DNA of 64,000 nt from Akkermansia sp. GTDB lineage: Bacteria > Verrucomicrobiota > Verrucomicrobiia > Verrucomicrobiales > Akkermansiaceae. The stretch covers positions 57,881-121,880 of the forward strand of contig JAKSOU010000001.1 of NCBI GenBank assembly GCA_024405435.1, read 5' to 3'. The notes under the pieces are model-generated. The model was not told the origin of the DNA, made no database searches, and was given only the letters and a program-made list of their open reading frames with translations. Numbering within the stretch: position 1 is the first letter of the stretch; every line of letters begins with the position of its first letter. Shown here piece after piece: positions 1-8,371 of this stretch. A program made the translations under genes and the position numbers.

Positions 1-462
1 CGCCACACAGTAGGCATACCCGCCATCTGGCACGCCGAAGAATTTGCGCGGGGAGTAGAAGGTGTCGATACCCTCCATGGGCGGAGCATACAGGGCCTGG
101 GCGTTGTCCACGAGCAGACGGTTGCCGAACCGCGCGGCCATATCCCGCAACACGGCGCCGCCGATGCCGAAATAGTTGGTGCCGATGACAAGTTCCCCCT
201 CCTTCAGCTCCGGCAGGTCCGCGGGGCGCAGCTGCTCATCCACATGGTAGAAGGCGTGCGGAATGCCCAGCCTTTGCAACGGCTGGAGCACCACGCTGCA
301 TGTGTAGTACGGCAGGTACACCCGTGCCACGTTCCCGCGGCGACGCAGGATATACTCCAGGCTGTGGCGCCCGCTGTTGAGGGCGGCCGCTTGCGGGTGG
401 AGGCCGCACCCGCGCACGGTCTCCAGTTCAAAGTAGCCGCCTATGGCATCATTCACATTCAT
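1..462 (-). CDS. DegT/DnrJ/EryC1-like PLP aminotransferase (partial, C-terminus beyond window)
   Basis: The reading frame is open from an ATG at 462 to the left edge, giving the first 154 residues. The fold signals are those of sugar aminotransferases of the DegT/DnrJ/EryC1/StrS family, which use pyridoxal phosphate to aminate nucleotide-linked keto-sugars. An SGRHSLEYILRRR segment lies near residue 28, a D119-N-A-Q122 motif corresponds to the cofactor-contacting Asp/Gln pair, and YSPRKFFGVPDGG contains the probable Schiff-base lysine K140. The gene starts 23 bases after the ATP-grasp gene and is probably in its operon. The family is known for nucleotide-sugar biosynthesis; the actual substrate cannot be told. 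Family confidence is good despite the truncation. Confidence 0.75.
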   Translation of the reverse strand, partial: MNVNDAIGGYFELETVRGCGLHPQAAALNSGRHSLEYILRRRGNVARVYLPYYTCSVVLQPLQRLGIPHAFYHVDEQLRPADLPELKEGELVIGTNYFGIGGAVLRDMAARFGNRLLVDNAQALYAPPMEGIDTFYSPRKFFGVPDGGYAYCVA

Positions 463-485
463 GGCTAGCGCATTTGCGGGAACAA

Positions 486-1706
486 TCATTCAGAAAGCAC
501 CACGCGCACGTTTTGCTCCATCTGCCGCATGGCGGCGGTGAGGGCATCCCGCGTATCGTAGTGGAGGATGAGGTGGCCGATGGCATCATTCGCACCGCGG
601 AAGGGGTGCACGGTGTCTCCGGGTTTCACCAGCAGGGCCTCCTCCACCACATGGGGCTGCATGGCGGGGGAGATTTCCAGGTGGTGGAACACGCCTTCCC
701 GCGGAGCATGCAGGGCCATGATGGCCCAGGCGCCGTTGAAGGGTTTCTGCTCCACGCCCTGCACGGGCAGGCCCACGGCGGCGCGCACGGAGGCGGTGAT
801 GAGGTCCACACCGGCTCCCATGCGTATGACTTCCGCCAGGCGGTTGCCGCCGCCGCGTGGGGAGACTTCCATGATGTAGACCTTGCCGTCCGTTCCCACG
901 CGGGCCTCAATGTTGAAGATGCTGGTGCCCAGGTTGAGCAGGGAGATGAGGCGCTGCAGTTCCGCACGCAGCTCCGCCTGCTTGTCCTCCGGCATGGTGC
1001 TGGGCCAGCAGTGGGCGCTTGGGGTGTAGGGATTGGGGGAGGCGGGGTCGAACACCTGGTCGTCAAAGGAAACGAAGCGCAGCTCTCCGTCCACGGCAAA
1101 GCTGTCGGAGCCGGTGGTGTCCCCCACCTTCTCGATAAACTGCTCCACGATGATGTGCCCGGAGAGGGAGCAGCGCATGGCCTCCTGCAGGGCGGCGGGG
1201 AGCTCCGCGGGGGAGTCCACGCGGCCCACGCCCTTGCTGCCGGCGGAATCCGTGGGCTTCACGATGGCGGGATAGGTGTACTGCTCTGCGGCGTCAAGCG
1301 CCTCCTGCACGGAGGCGAAGCCGAATGACCACGGGCAGTTGAAGCCGTGCGCGCGCAGGAACTCGCGGAAGCGGTCCTTGTTCTGCAGGATGCACACGGA
1401 CTCGTACGGGCAGCCGGGCAGCCCCATCTCCTGCTGCACGTAGGCGGCGCTCACCACACCGGGGTCCACGGCAAAGGACATGATGCCGTCTATCTGCAGC
1501 TCCCGCGCCGCCGCCAACACTGCCTCCTTGTCGATGATGCTCACGTTGCAGTACTCGTCGGAATACTTGTGGGCGATGTTGTCCGGCAGGTAGTCGCAGG
1601 TGATGACGTGGATGCCCAGCTTGTGGGCGGCGTCTATCACGGGCAACAGATAGCGCAGCCCACCCAGCAGCATGAGCTTTTTCTTGTGTGTGGCACCCTG
1701 TTTCAT
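486..1706 (-). CDS. ATP-grasp domain protein
   Basis: A 406-residue protein with an ATP-grasp fold like that of carbamoyl-phosphate synthase large subunits and PurK/PurT-type ligases. An N-terminal Rossmann-like part (LMLLGGLRYLLPVIDAA) precedes YPAIVKPTDSAGSKGVG around K150, which should bind ATP. The metal-binding segment FNIEARVGTDGKVYIMEVSPR follows (E267, E280), with N288 behind it. Such enzymes join a carboxylate to an amine or thiol through an acyl phosphate; the substrate here is unknown. The start at 1706 is preferred over the longer frame from 1769 because a promoter (-35 at 1737-1742, -10 at 1715-1720) lies between them. It lies between an aminotransferase and a flippase, so it may make an amide-linked sugar substituent. 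Confidence 0.8.
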   Translation of the reverse strand: MKQGATHKKKLMLLGGLRYLLPVIDAAHKLGIHVITCDYLPDNIAHKYSDEYCNVSIIDKEAVLAAARELQIDGIMSFAVDPGVVSAAYVQQEMGLPGCPYESVCILQNKDRFREFLRAHGFNCPWSFGFASVQEALDAAEQYTYPAIVKPTDSAGSKGVGRVDSPAELPAALQEAMRCSLSGHIIVEQFIEKVGDTTGSDSFAVDGELRFVSFDDQVFDPASPNPYTPSAHCWPSTMPEDKQAELRAELQRLISLLNLGTSIFNIEARVGTDGKVYIMEVSPRGGGNRLAEVIRMGAGVDLITASVRAAVGLPVQGVEQKPFNGAWAIMALHAPREGVFHHLEISPAMQPHVVEEALLVKPGDTVHPFRGANDAIGHLILHYDTRDALTAAMRQMEQNVRVVLSE

Positions 1707-1714
1707 ACGCGGAG

Positions 1715-1742
1715 ATTGTACATATTGGATTTGAGGGGTCAA
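1715..1742 (-). promoter_or_regulatory. Sigma70-type promoter of the ATP-grasp gene
   Basis: Read on the minus strand: TTGACC, 16-base spacer, TACAAT. Only eight bases separate the -10 box from the ATG at 1706, so the transcript should start at or next to the start codon. Confidence 0.6.
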
Positions 1743-1758
1743 GCCAGAATCTTGCGGC

Positions 1759-3237
1759 CTACCAGGCAATCCGCTGCAGAACAGCCTGCAGGGCCGGCTT
1801 CTTGCAGCGTTCCTGCAGCAGGCCCAGCAGCTGGCGCAGGGTTTCGTTTTGAGTGCTGCGCAGGATGCCGAAGTAGATGAGAAGGGAGGAGAGCCCGCCG
1901 ACGGCCAGTTTCACGATGTAGTGGTAGGGCAGCATTTCCGCCAGGGCGCCGGGAATCCAGGTGCAGGCGATGGCCAGCAGGCTGAGCGGCAGGTAGTCCT
2001 TAAGCTGCTGCCAGATGGACATGCCGATGAGCTCCTTGCTGTAGTAGGAGTTAATGAATATGCAAACAACGGAGGTGAACAGCGCGCCGTAGCAGATGGC
2101 CATCACGCCCATGGGAATGGTGATGGCCATCACAATGCAGCCCAGCACCTTCTTGATGATTTCCAGGCGCAGGAAGAGGTCTGACCTGCCCTTGACCTGC
2201 AGGAGGTTGAGGTTGATGACCTGAATGTGGTACAGGGCGTAGGAGAAGCAGATGATTTGCGCGTAGGGCACGGCCTGCCCCCACTGGGGACCGCTCAGGA
2301 GGCGGATCCAGGAATCCGCCATGGCGGCCGCCAGCATGCTGCCCCACACGATAACCATGGTGAAAAGGCGCAGGTACTGGCGGTATACCTGCTTGAGCCG
2401 GGCATTGTCGTTCTGCAGGGTGGCGAGGATGGGAAAGGTGACGCTGCCGATCATGCCGCAGGCGGTGAGCGGCCCCGTGGCGGCCAGGTGCCGCCCGCGG
2501 TCATAGAAGGCGAGCTGGGCGGGGGAATAGATTTTGCCGATGAAGAAGGTGCGCAGGTTGTTGTACCCCGTGTCCAGCAGGGCGGAGGCGGCCATCTTGC
2601 TGCCGTAACCAAAGAGCTCCTTGAAGGATTTCTTGGAGAAAACAAAACGCGGCTTCCAGGGGGAGACAATCCAGATAACGATGAGGGAGAGCAGACTGCT
2701 GACGATGTTCTGGGTCATCAGGGCCCACACGCCCCAGCCGCGGTAGGCCAGGTAAAGGCACACGGGCAGGGAGACAAGGGAAATGCTCACGCCGATGATG
2801 GCCGGGGTCTTGAAATCACGCCTCGCCGCATACAGGGTCCAGTGAACACCGCTGGTGCTGCACACGAACATGAGGATGGCGGACACGCGGGTGAGCCACA
2901 GCAACTCCGGCTGGTGGTAGAATTCCACGAACCACGGTGCAAGCAGGAAGAGGATGGCGGAGAGAACAAAGCTCATGGCTATGTTGAACCAGAACACGGT
3001 GGAGCAGTCCTCCTCCGTGCGGTCGATCTTGCGGATGAGCGCGCCTCCGAACCCGGAATCCTTCAGCGTGCCGGCAATGGCAAAGAAAATGCCGGTAAGA
3101 CCCACAATGCCCATCTCCTTGGGCGTGAGCAGGCGCGCCAGCACCATGCCGTACACCAGCTGCAGCGGATACATCGTCAGTTTGTTGAGCAGGGTCCACT
3201 TCAGTCCCCTCGCCGTTTCCTGTGCCACGCGTCCCAT
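1759..3237 (-). CDS. Polysaccharide flippase, MOP/Wzx family
   Basis: A 492-residue, very hydrophobic protein with 12-14 predicted membrane helices and the N-terminal pattern GLKWTLLNKLTMYPLQLVYG typical of Wzx/WzxC-like exporters. It should flip lipid-linked oligosaccharide repeat units across the inner membrane for O-antigen or capsule assembly. The ATG at 3237 (MGRVAQETARGLKW) is chosen because a promoter with its -10 at 3248-3253 lies just upstream, inside the longer open frame. The gene is divergent from the GT2 gene at 3329. The transported glycan is unknown; a teichoic-acid-type exporter is a less likely alternative. Confidence 0.85.
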   Translation of the reverse strand: MGRVAQETARGLKWTLLNKLTMYPLQLVYGMVLARLLTPKEMGIVGLTGIFFAIAGTLKDSGFGGALIRKIDRTEEDCSTVFWFNIAMSFVLSAILFLLAPWFVEFYHQPELLWLTRVSAILMFVCSTSGVHWTLYAARRDFKTPAIIGVSISLVSLPVCLYLAYRGWGVWALMTQNIVSSLLSLIVIWIVSPWKPRFVFSKKSFKELFGYGSKMAASALLDTGYNNLRTFFIGKIYSPAQLAFYDRGRHLAATGPLTACGMIGSVTFPILATLQNDNARLKQVYRQYLRLFTMVIVWGSMLAAAMADSWIRLLSGPQWGQAVPYAQIICFSYALYHIQVINLNLLQVKGRSDLFLRLEIIKKVLGCIVMAITIPMGVMAICYGALFTSVVCIFINSYYSKELIGMSIWQQLKDYLPLSLLAIACTWIPGALAEMLPYHYIVKLAVGGLSSLLIYFGILRSTQNETLRQLLGLLQERCKKPALQAVLQRIAW

Positions 3238-3247
3238 GAGTGCGCGG

Positions 3248-3276
3248 AGTATACGCACCGCATCCTCTCCCGTCAA
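3248..3276 (-). promoter_or_regulatory. Promoter of the flippase gene
   Basis: Minus strand: TTGACG, 17-base spacer, TATACT. The -10 box ends ten bases before the ATG at 3237. It sits back to back with the promoter of the GT2 gene at 3295-3322. Confidence 0.6.
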
Positions 3277-3294
3277 GCCTAAATGATATTCCCC

Positions 3295-3322
3295 TTGACT
3301 TTTCCGCCTTTCCTGCTATCCT
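3295..3322 (+). promoter_or_regulatory. Promoter of the GT2 gene at 3329
   Basis: TTGACT, 16-base spacer, TATCCT. The -10 box touches a GTG at 3323 and is six bases before a second in-frame GTG at 3329, so only the second GTG can be the translated start. Confidence 0.55.
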
Positions 3323-3328
3323 GTGCGG

Positions 3329-4525
3329 GTGAATCAAACAGAAGAGAAGCCGCTTGTAGTCATCCGCAGCCTGGTGTACAACCACGAGCCGTATTTGCGC
3401 GACTGCCTGGAGGGCTTTGTGATGCAGCAGACCACCTTTCCCTTTGTGGCCGTGGTGCATGACGACTGCTCCACGGACGGCTCCGCCGCCATCATCCGCG
3501 AGTACGCGGAGAGGTTCCCGCACATCATCAAACCCGTCTACGAGACGGAGAATCAATACTCCAAGCAGGACGGCTCCCTGCGCCGCGCCATGGACGAGGC
3601 CTGCGCCAAATACGGAGCCAAGTACATCGCCCTGTGCGAGGGGGACGACTACTGGACGGACCCGCACAAGCTGCAGAAACAGGTGGATTTCCTGGAATCC
3701 CACCCGGACTTCACGCTCGCTTTCTGCAACGGAGTCATTCAAACCCCGACCAAGAGAATCGCCACACATGAGGACTACATGGAATTCGGTTGGCCCCACC
3801 TGGAAGAAGCGGGGGAAGTGCCGGTGGAAAAGATGATAGAAGACCGCAGCTGGATGGTGTTGACTGCTGGCATGGTCATTCGGAGCACAGTATACGCCGC
3901 TCTTCAAAAAATTCGTAAGAAGTGCACCGAAGTCAGAAGCGGAGATGCGCTTATTCAAGCGGTATGCGCAGTCATGGGAAGGTCATATTATCTATGCGAT
4001 TCTATGATTGTATACAGATATCAAACGCCGGGATCATGGAGCTCGAAAAACAACCCACGGAAGGATCAACCACCGCAAAGGAAGGCACCCACTTCTAGGA
4101 TTAAAGCCGAAGCTGCGCTTCTTCACGCGTATGATATTATAAATGAATTTTCACAGCAGCGGCACGAAGGAGCCATATATAGGGCTCAATTCTGTCATGC
4201 GAGATTCTTGATTGCTAGATATTCAGATTCAAGAGAACAATTTATTAAGGCTTTGGGGCAGTATCTTCATTACAAGCGAGTAAAAAAATACATGCCACTG
4301 CCGCAGGGAAAATTCGATAAGTGCCTCTTCTTGCTCCAACGCTTCTTCCACTATCCTTACCATCCCAATGGAGTTCCTGTAGAACTCGTGCCCGCTGTCC
4401 TGAAACATTTCTATAAGGAGGACGGATACAAGGTATCATTGCGAATCGGTCCATTAAACCTTATTTCTTTCATAAAGAACAGAAAGCGCCACAAACTGTA
4501 TGTTGTGGGGAAAGAAATAATGTGA
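3329..4525 (+). CDS. Glycosyltransferase family 2
   Basis: A 398-residue GT-A enzyme that transfers a sugar from a nucleotide donor during surface glycan synthesis. The N-terminal domain shows VRSLVYNHEPYL-type strands, HDDCSTDGS and the metal-binding CEGDDYW acidic motif. The start is GTG at 3329; no ATG is available, and the GTG at 3323 abuts the -10 box. The second half, from about 3840, changes to AT-richer codons than the first half, which suggests a recombinant gene with a conserved catalytic domain and a foreign acceptor-binding end. Donor and acceptor are unknown. Confidence 0.85.
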   Translation: MNQTEEKPLVVIRSLVYNHEPYLRDCLEGFVMQQTTFPFVAVVHDDCSTDGSAAIIREYAERFPHIIKPVYETENQYSKQDGSLRRAMDEACAKYGAKYIALCEGDDYWTDPHKLQKQVDFLESHPDFTLAFCNGVIQTPTKRIATHEDYMEFGWPHLEEAGEVPVEKMIEDRSWMVLTAGMVIRSTVYAALQKIRKKCTEVRSGDALIQAVCAVMGRSYYLCDSMIVYRYQTPGSWSSKNNPRKDQPPQRKAPTSRIKAEAALLHAYDIINEFSQQRHEGAIYRAQFCHARFLIARYSDSREQFIKALGQYLHYKRVKKYMPLPQGKFDKCLFLLQRFFHYPYHPNGVPVELVPAVLKHFYKEDGYKVSLRIGPLNLISFIKNRKRHKLYVVGKEIM

Positions 4526-4670
4526 GGGCACCGTGCGCTGCCATTCATCCGGCGATTAACATGTAAGAAATGGACACCATGAATCGTAGTTCCCTCGCAG
4601 GATTTCTCTTCACATACCGAGCGTTTCCGTGTAACATGGCAGCAACTCACGAGGCTATCCAAACTTGAAA

Positions 4671-5225
4671 ATGGGAAAGATACCATATAGCCGAATTGTC
4701 AAGGATACACCCTCACCAGAGTATCAGCTCACGGTGGTGACCGTGTGCCGGAACGCGTTTGAGGATTTTTGAAACCCACACTGGAAAGCGTGCTGCGGCA
4801 GAAGGCCAAGGGCACAATCAGCATTGAGCACGTGGTGGTGGACGGGGCCTCCACGGATGGCACGCCGGAGTGGCTGGCGGAGCAGCTGGCGGCCGGCAAC
4901 ATAGAAAGGTACGTTTCAGAGCCGGACCGCGGAATCTACGATGCCATGAACAAGGGCATCAACCTGGCGCGCGGGCGGGTGCTGGCGTTCCTGAACGCCG
5001 GGGACACGTACACGGATGAGGATTTGGTCCCCTGCGTGCTGCCGATATGCCGAGGGGAGACGGAGAGCGTGGCGGCATGCGCGTACCGGATTGATTCTTC
5101 ACTGGGTCCCTTTTACAAGCCGAACTACAGCCAATTGTTCTTCTACCGCCCGTGTTGCCACCAGACGTATTTTGCCTCCGCCCGCGCGTACCGGGAGATA
5201 GGCGGGTATGATTCCCGGAACATCC
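4671..5225 (+). pseudogene. Broken GT2 glycosyltransferase, partial copy of the gene at 7248
   Basis: An ATG at 4671 opens a frame that stops after about 33 codons at a TGA near 4769. The homologous frame then resumes two bases out of phase and continues to about 5220. Compared with the intact gene at 7248, the T-run before the stop is two bases longer (five T against three). The translated remainder is nearly identical to that gene (VVDGASTDGTPEWLAEQL, SEPDRGIYDAMNKG), but it ends at GGYDS, where similarity stops and the 3' third is missing. It therefore carries a frameshift and a 3' deletion. It most likely arose by duplication of the 7248 gene followed by recombination with the next gene. 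Confidence 0.75.
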
Positions 5226-5318
5226 CCGGTGCAGCCGTATCCCCGCCCCAGCCATACGGGCACTGCCCAGATTTTTCCATTACAAAACCGGCAAAGCCGT
5301 TCAATATTGCATGCACAC

Positions 5319-6375
5319 ATGAGCCAGCCCATTGTCAATATTGTTATCCCCGTGTACAACGCCGGCAAATACCTGCGGCGCGGGTTGGACAGCCTGTTGG
5401 CCCAAACCTGCGGGGATTGGGAGGCAGTTTGCATAGACGACGGCTCCACGGACGACTCTGCCGCCGTGTTGGAGGAGTATGCGCGCCGGGATTCCCGCTT
5501 CCGCGTGCTGCGGCTGGAGAACAGCGGGGTGTCCGTGGCGCGCAACCGCTGGATACGGGAGGCGCGCGGGGCATGGGTAACCTTCCTGGATGCGGACGAC
5601 TGGTTTTCACCGAAACTGGTGGAGGGTCTGCTGGCCCCCCCGCACGGAACGGGTGGATATCATCGTTTTCGGAACGGAGGTGGAATACGAGGATGGCGTA
5701 ACGAGGAACGAAAGCTTGGACGCATCATTCTGGATGGAACGGAAGGGGGAATACCCCTCCACCCCGGAAACGGTGGAGTACATGTGGGGGACCTGTTGGG
5801 GAAAAGCGTACCGGCGCGGCTTCCTGCTGGAAAATGAGCTGGAGTTCCCTGTGGGCATGCGGCAGGAGGACGAGGTGTTCTACCGCTGCGCCATGGGCGT
5901 GGCGCGAAACTTTTATTTGTGGAAGTACTACGGCTACCACTATCTTCAGGCAAAGGATTCGTACATGCACATGCACACGGCCCCAAGCGAGATATACCTG
6001 CTGTACCTAAAAGGCGCACGGCTGCTCGCATGAATGGGCGCTTTCTTTGTTGACCTTCCTATTCGGACAGTTGCGCAGGTGGAATGGCACATTGACCCGC
6101 AAGGAGGCGCGCGAGCTAAGGAGGCAGACGCTCCCCTTCTTGAAAGAAGGCCGCTTTGCGGAGCACTGCCCGGCCCGGGATTACCGCATGCGCTACCTAT
6201 CGCCCCTGCGGTGGTGGGTAGAGCCGTTCAGCCACAGGGGTAGGAGCGAGGAACGCTTCAAACTATTCGGCATGACATTCATGAAAGACTGCTATGCTGA
6301 CTACAGGTTTGTTCTCCGCGCATCCCCGTGGAGCAAATTCAAAAGCTGCTGGGGCTGCTGCAAAGAAACAATTGA
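5319..6375 (+). pseudogene. Frameshifted GT2 glycosyltransferase
   Basis: The first 105 or so codons from ATG 5319 give a classic GT2 domain (VNIVIPVYNAGKYL, CIDDGSTDDS, FLDADDW). At a run of seven C (5635-5641) the protein continues in the next frame (VDIIVFGTEVEYEDG through HYLQAKDSYMHMH) to a stop at 6031. It then resumes in the third frame (FGQLRRWNGTLTRKEAREL to about 6320). A further shift would end it naturally at TGA 6373 as LLGLLQRNN. Two clear frame changes and one possible one make it a decayed gene. Sequencing error or slippage-controlled expression at the C-run cannot be excluded from one sequence. An AT-rich promoter-like stretch lies just before 5319. Confidence 0.7.
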
Positions 6376-6400
6376 CTCCCCCGCCGCGCCATGGTATGCT
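6372..6400 (+). promoter_or_regulatory. Promoter of the GT2 gene at 6429
   Basis: TTGACT at 6372, 17-base spacer, TATGCT at 6395-6400, 28 bases before the ATG. The -35 box overlaps the probable stop codon of the preceding broken gene. Confidence 0.55.
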
Positions 6401-6428
6401 GGCGGCGGGTTCAACGTAACTCTAAGCC

Positions 6429-7214
6429 ATGGTCAGCATAGTAACCCCCACATACAACTCAGAGGAGTTCTTGGAAGAGTGCATCCTCTCCATCAAGGGT
6501 CAGCGGCGGCAGAATTTCGAGCACATCATCGTGGACGGCTGCTCCACGGACGGCACGCTGGATATCATCCGCAAGTATGAGGGCACGTACCCCATGCGCT
6601 GGATTTCCGAGAAGGACGGCGGCATGTACGAGGCCATAGCCAAGGGGTTCCGCATGGCAAAGGGGGATATCTTCGCGTGGCTCAACTCGGATGACATGTA
6701 CATGCCGTGGGCCACCTATGCCATGGAACGGATCTGCAAAACGGGCCGTGTGCAATGGTGTACCGGCATACCCGCGCACTACAATGCGGCAGGCATGCAA
6801 TACGTGCCCTATTTCTCCATCCCCCTGTATGCGTGGCCCCTACTGAAAAAAGGGTGGTACGACGGGCAGCGGCTGGGGTGGATCCAGCAGGAGTCTTCAT
6901 TCTGGACCCGCCAGCTATACGAATCTGCGGGAGGTCTGGACACCGGGCTCAAGTATGCGGGCGATTACGATTTATGGTGCCGCTTTGCGCAATTCGCGCC
7001 GCTTTACTCCACGAATGTGGTTGTGGGCGGCTTCCGCAAGCACAAAGGCCAAAAGAGCTCCGCTTGGGAGAAATACCGCGCAGAGCAACCACCTTTCGGC
7101 GCACGCGAGCAGACTTTGAAAAATTGCCGCTGGTACTACATACGGGAGAAATGGCAAACGCGCATACGCAAAAACATCCATTTCATTCCCTTGCAGCACT
7201 GCCCGGAGATTTAA
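6429..7214 (+). CDS. Glycosyltransferase family 2
   Basis: An intact 261-residue, single-domain GT2. MVSIVTPTYNSEEFLEECI begins the nucleotide-binding fold, VDGCSTDGT follows, and the metal motif is LNSDDMYMP. The core is shared with the protein encoded at 51302-52078 (TYPMRWISEKDGGMYEAIAKGF against nearly the same string there), so the two are paralogues at separate loci. Members of this subgroup add a hexose or amino-hexose in O-antigen or capsule assembly. It follows the broken gene at 5319 and precedes another GT2 at 7248. Substrate is unknown. Confidence 0.88.
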   Translation: MVSIVTPTYNSEEFLEECILSIKGQRRQNFEHIIVDGCSTDGTLDIIRKYEGTYPMRWISEKDGGMYEAIAKGFRMAKGDIFAWLNSDDMYMPWATYAMERICKTGRVQWCTGIPAHYNAAGMQYVPYFSIPLYAWPLLKKGWYDGQRLGWIQQESSFWTRQLYESAGGLDTGLKYAGDYDLWCRFAQFAPLYSTNVVVGGFRKHKGQKSSAWEKYRAEQPPFGAREQTLKNCRWYYIREKWQTRIRKNIHFIPLQHCPEI

Positions 7215-7247
7215 AAACACACATGCCCCTTTGAACAAGTTTAGATC

Positions 7248-8357
7248 ATGACAGATTCGTATACCAGGGTTAATCTGCAAGGCCCGGCCCCGGAGTACCA
7301 GCTGACGGTGATTACCGTGTGCCGGAACGCGCTGGCGGATTTGAAGCCCACCGTGGAGAGCGTGCTGCGGCAGAAGGCCAAGGGCACCATCAGCATCGAG
7401 CACGCGGTGGTGGACGGGGCGTCCACGGACGGCACGCCGGAGTGGCTGGCGGAACAGCTGGCGGCGGGAAACATTGAAAGGTACGTTTCAGAACCGGACC
7501 GCGGGATATACGATGCCATGAACAAGGGTATCAACCTGGCACGCGGGCAGGTGCTGGCCTTCCTGAACGCGGGAGACACTTACACGGATGAGGACCTGGC
7601 CCCCTGTGTGCTGCCGATTTGCAGAGGAGAGACACAGAGCGTGGCTGCCAGCGTCTACAAAACCAACTCCCCGTGCGGCCTTGGGCGCAAGCCGAACTAC
7701 GAAAAGATTTTTCTTGGCACGACCTGCTGCCACCAGGCATATTTTGCCTCTGCCAGCGCATACAGGGAACTGGGAGGGTATGACGCCAACGGATATCGCT
7801 GCTGTGCCGATGCAGACGTGATGTGCCGCATATACCGCAAATGGGGGGCGCCTGTGATTCATGATTGCTTTGTGGCCAATTTCGAGGACAACGGTCTCTC
7901 CGCGAATTGTGCGGAAGATTTCCGCAACGAATACTTGGAACTGTTGTGGCGGAATTGGGATGCAGTAGAGCAGCGGTACAGCAAAGACGGGGATTTCAAA
8001 GTATTGATAGAAGCCATTTTGGTAAACTACTGCTTCCAGTTTCGGAACTGGCAGTCACAACACGGGAAAAGGATTCCGGATGAACTGCGCGAGCTGCAGA
8101 CAATGTGCCGCGGGCTTGCGCGGCAGGCACACAGCCTGTATGCCAAGTGCGCCCTGCGCTGGCTTGCCCGGTACTACCTACCCGTGCTGATAGACGGGCG
8201 CGAGTGCCCCCCCCTTCTCTTCCGCCTTGCCCGATTCTGGGCCCATGCCTGCTATGTTCCCGATACAAACAAGTACAAGAAGCTTTTCTGGGTGCCAATC
8301 AGGCCTCTGAGCAGCCATCCCCTGTTGAGGAAATTCTTTCCATCCGCCAACAAATAG
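7248..8357 (+). CDS. Glycosyltransferase family 2 (intact parent of the 4671 pseudogene)
   Basis: A 369-residue GT2 starting at ATG 7248. The catalytic domain has YQLTVITVCRNALADL, VDGASTDGTPEW and the acidic motif LNAGDTYTDED. A C-terminal helical extension of about 150 residues probably contacts the acceptor or membrane. About 500 bases of its 5' part are closely repeated at 4694-5220 in a broken copy. The stop codon is 14 bases before the start of the next glycosyltransferase, so the two are probably co-transcribed. Donor and acceptor are unknown. Confidence 0.88.
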   Translation: MTDSYTRVNLQGPAPEYQLTVITVCRNALADLKPTVESVLRQKAKGTISIEHAVVDGASTDGTPEWLAEQLAAGNIERYVSEPDRGIYDAMNKGINLARGQVLAFLNAGDTYTDEDLAPCVLPICRGETQSVAASVYKTNSPCGLGRKPNYEKIFLGTTCCHQAYFASASAYRELGGYDANGYRCCADADVMCRIYRKWGAPVIHDCFVANFEDNGLSANCAEDFRNEYLELLWRNWDAVEQRYSKDGDFKVLIEAILVNYCFQFRNWQSQHGKRIPDELRELQTMCRGLARQAHSLYAKCALRWLARYYLPVLIDGRECPPLLFRLARFWAHACYVPDTNKYKKLFWVPIRPLSSHPLLRKFFPSANK

Positions 8358-8371
8358 CATGCCGCGCGCCT

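Noticed and set aside
3323..3328. GTG at 3323 as the start of the GT2 gene
   Set aside because: It touches the -10 box (3317-3322), so it would not be in the transcript; the GTG at 3329 fits.
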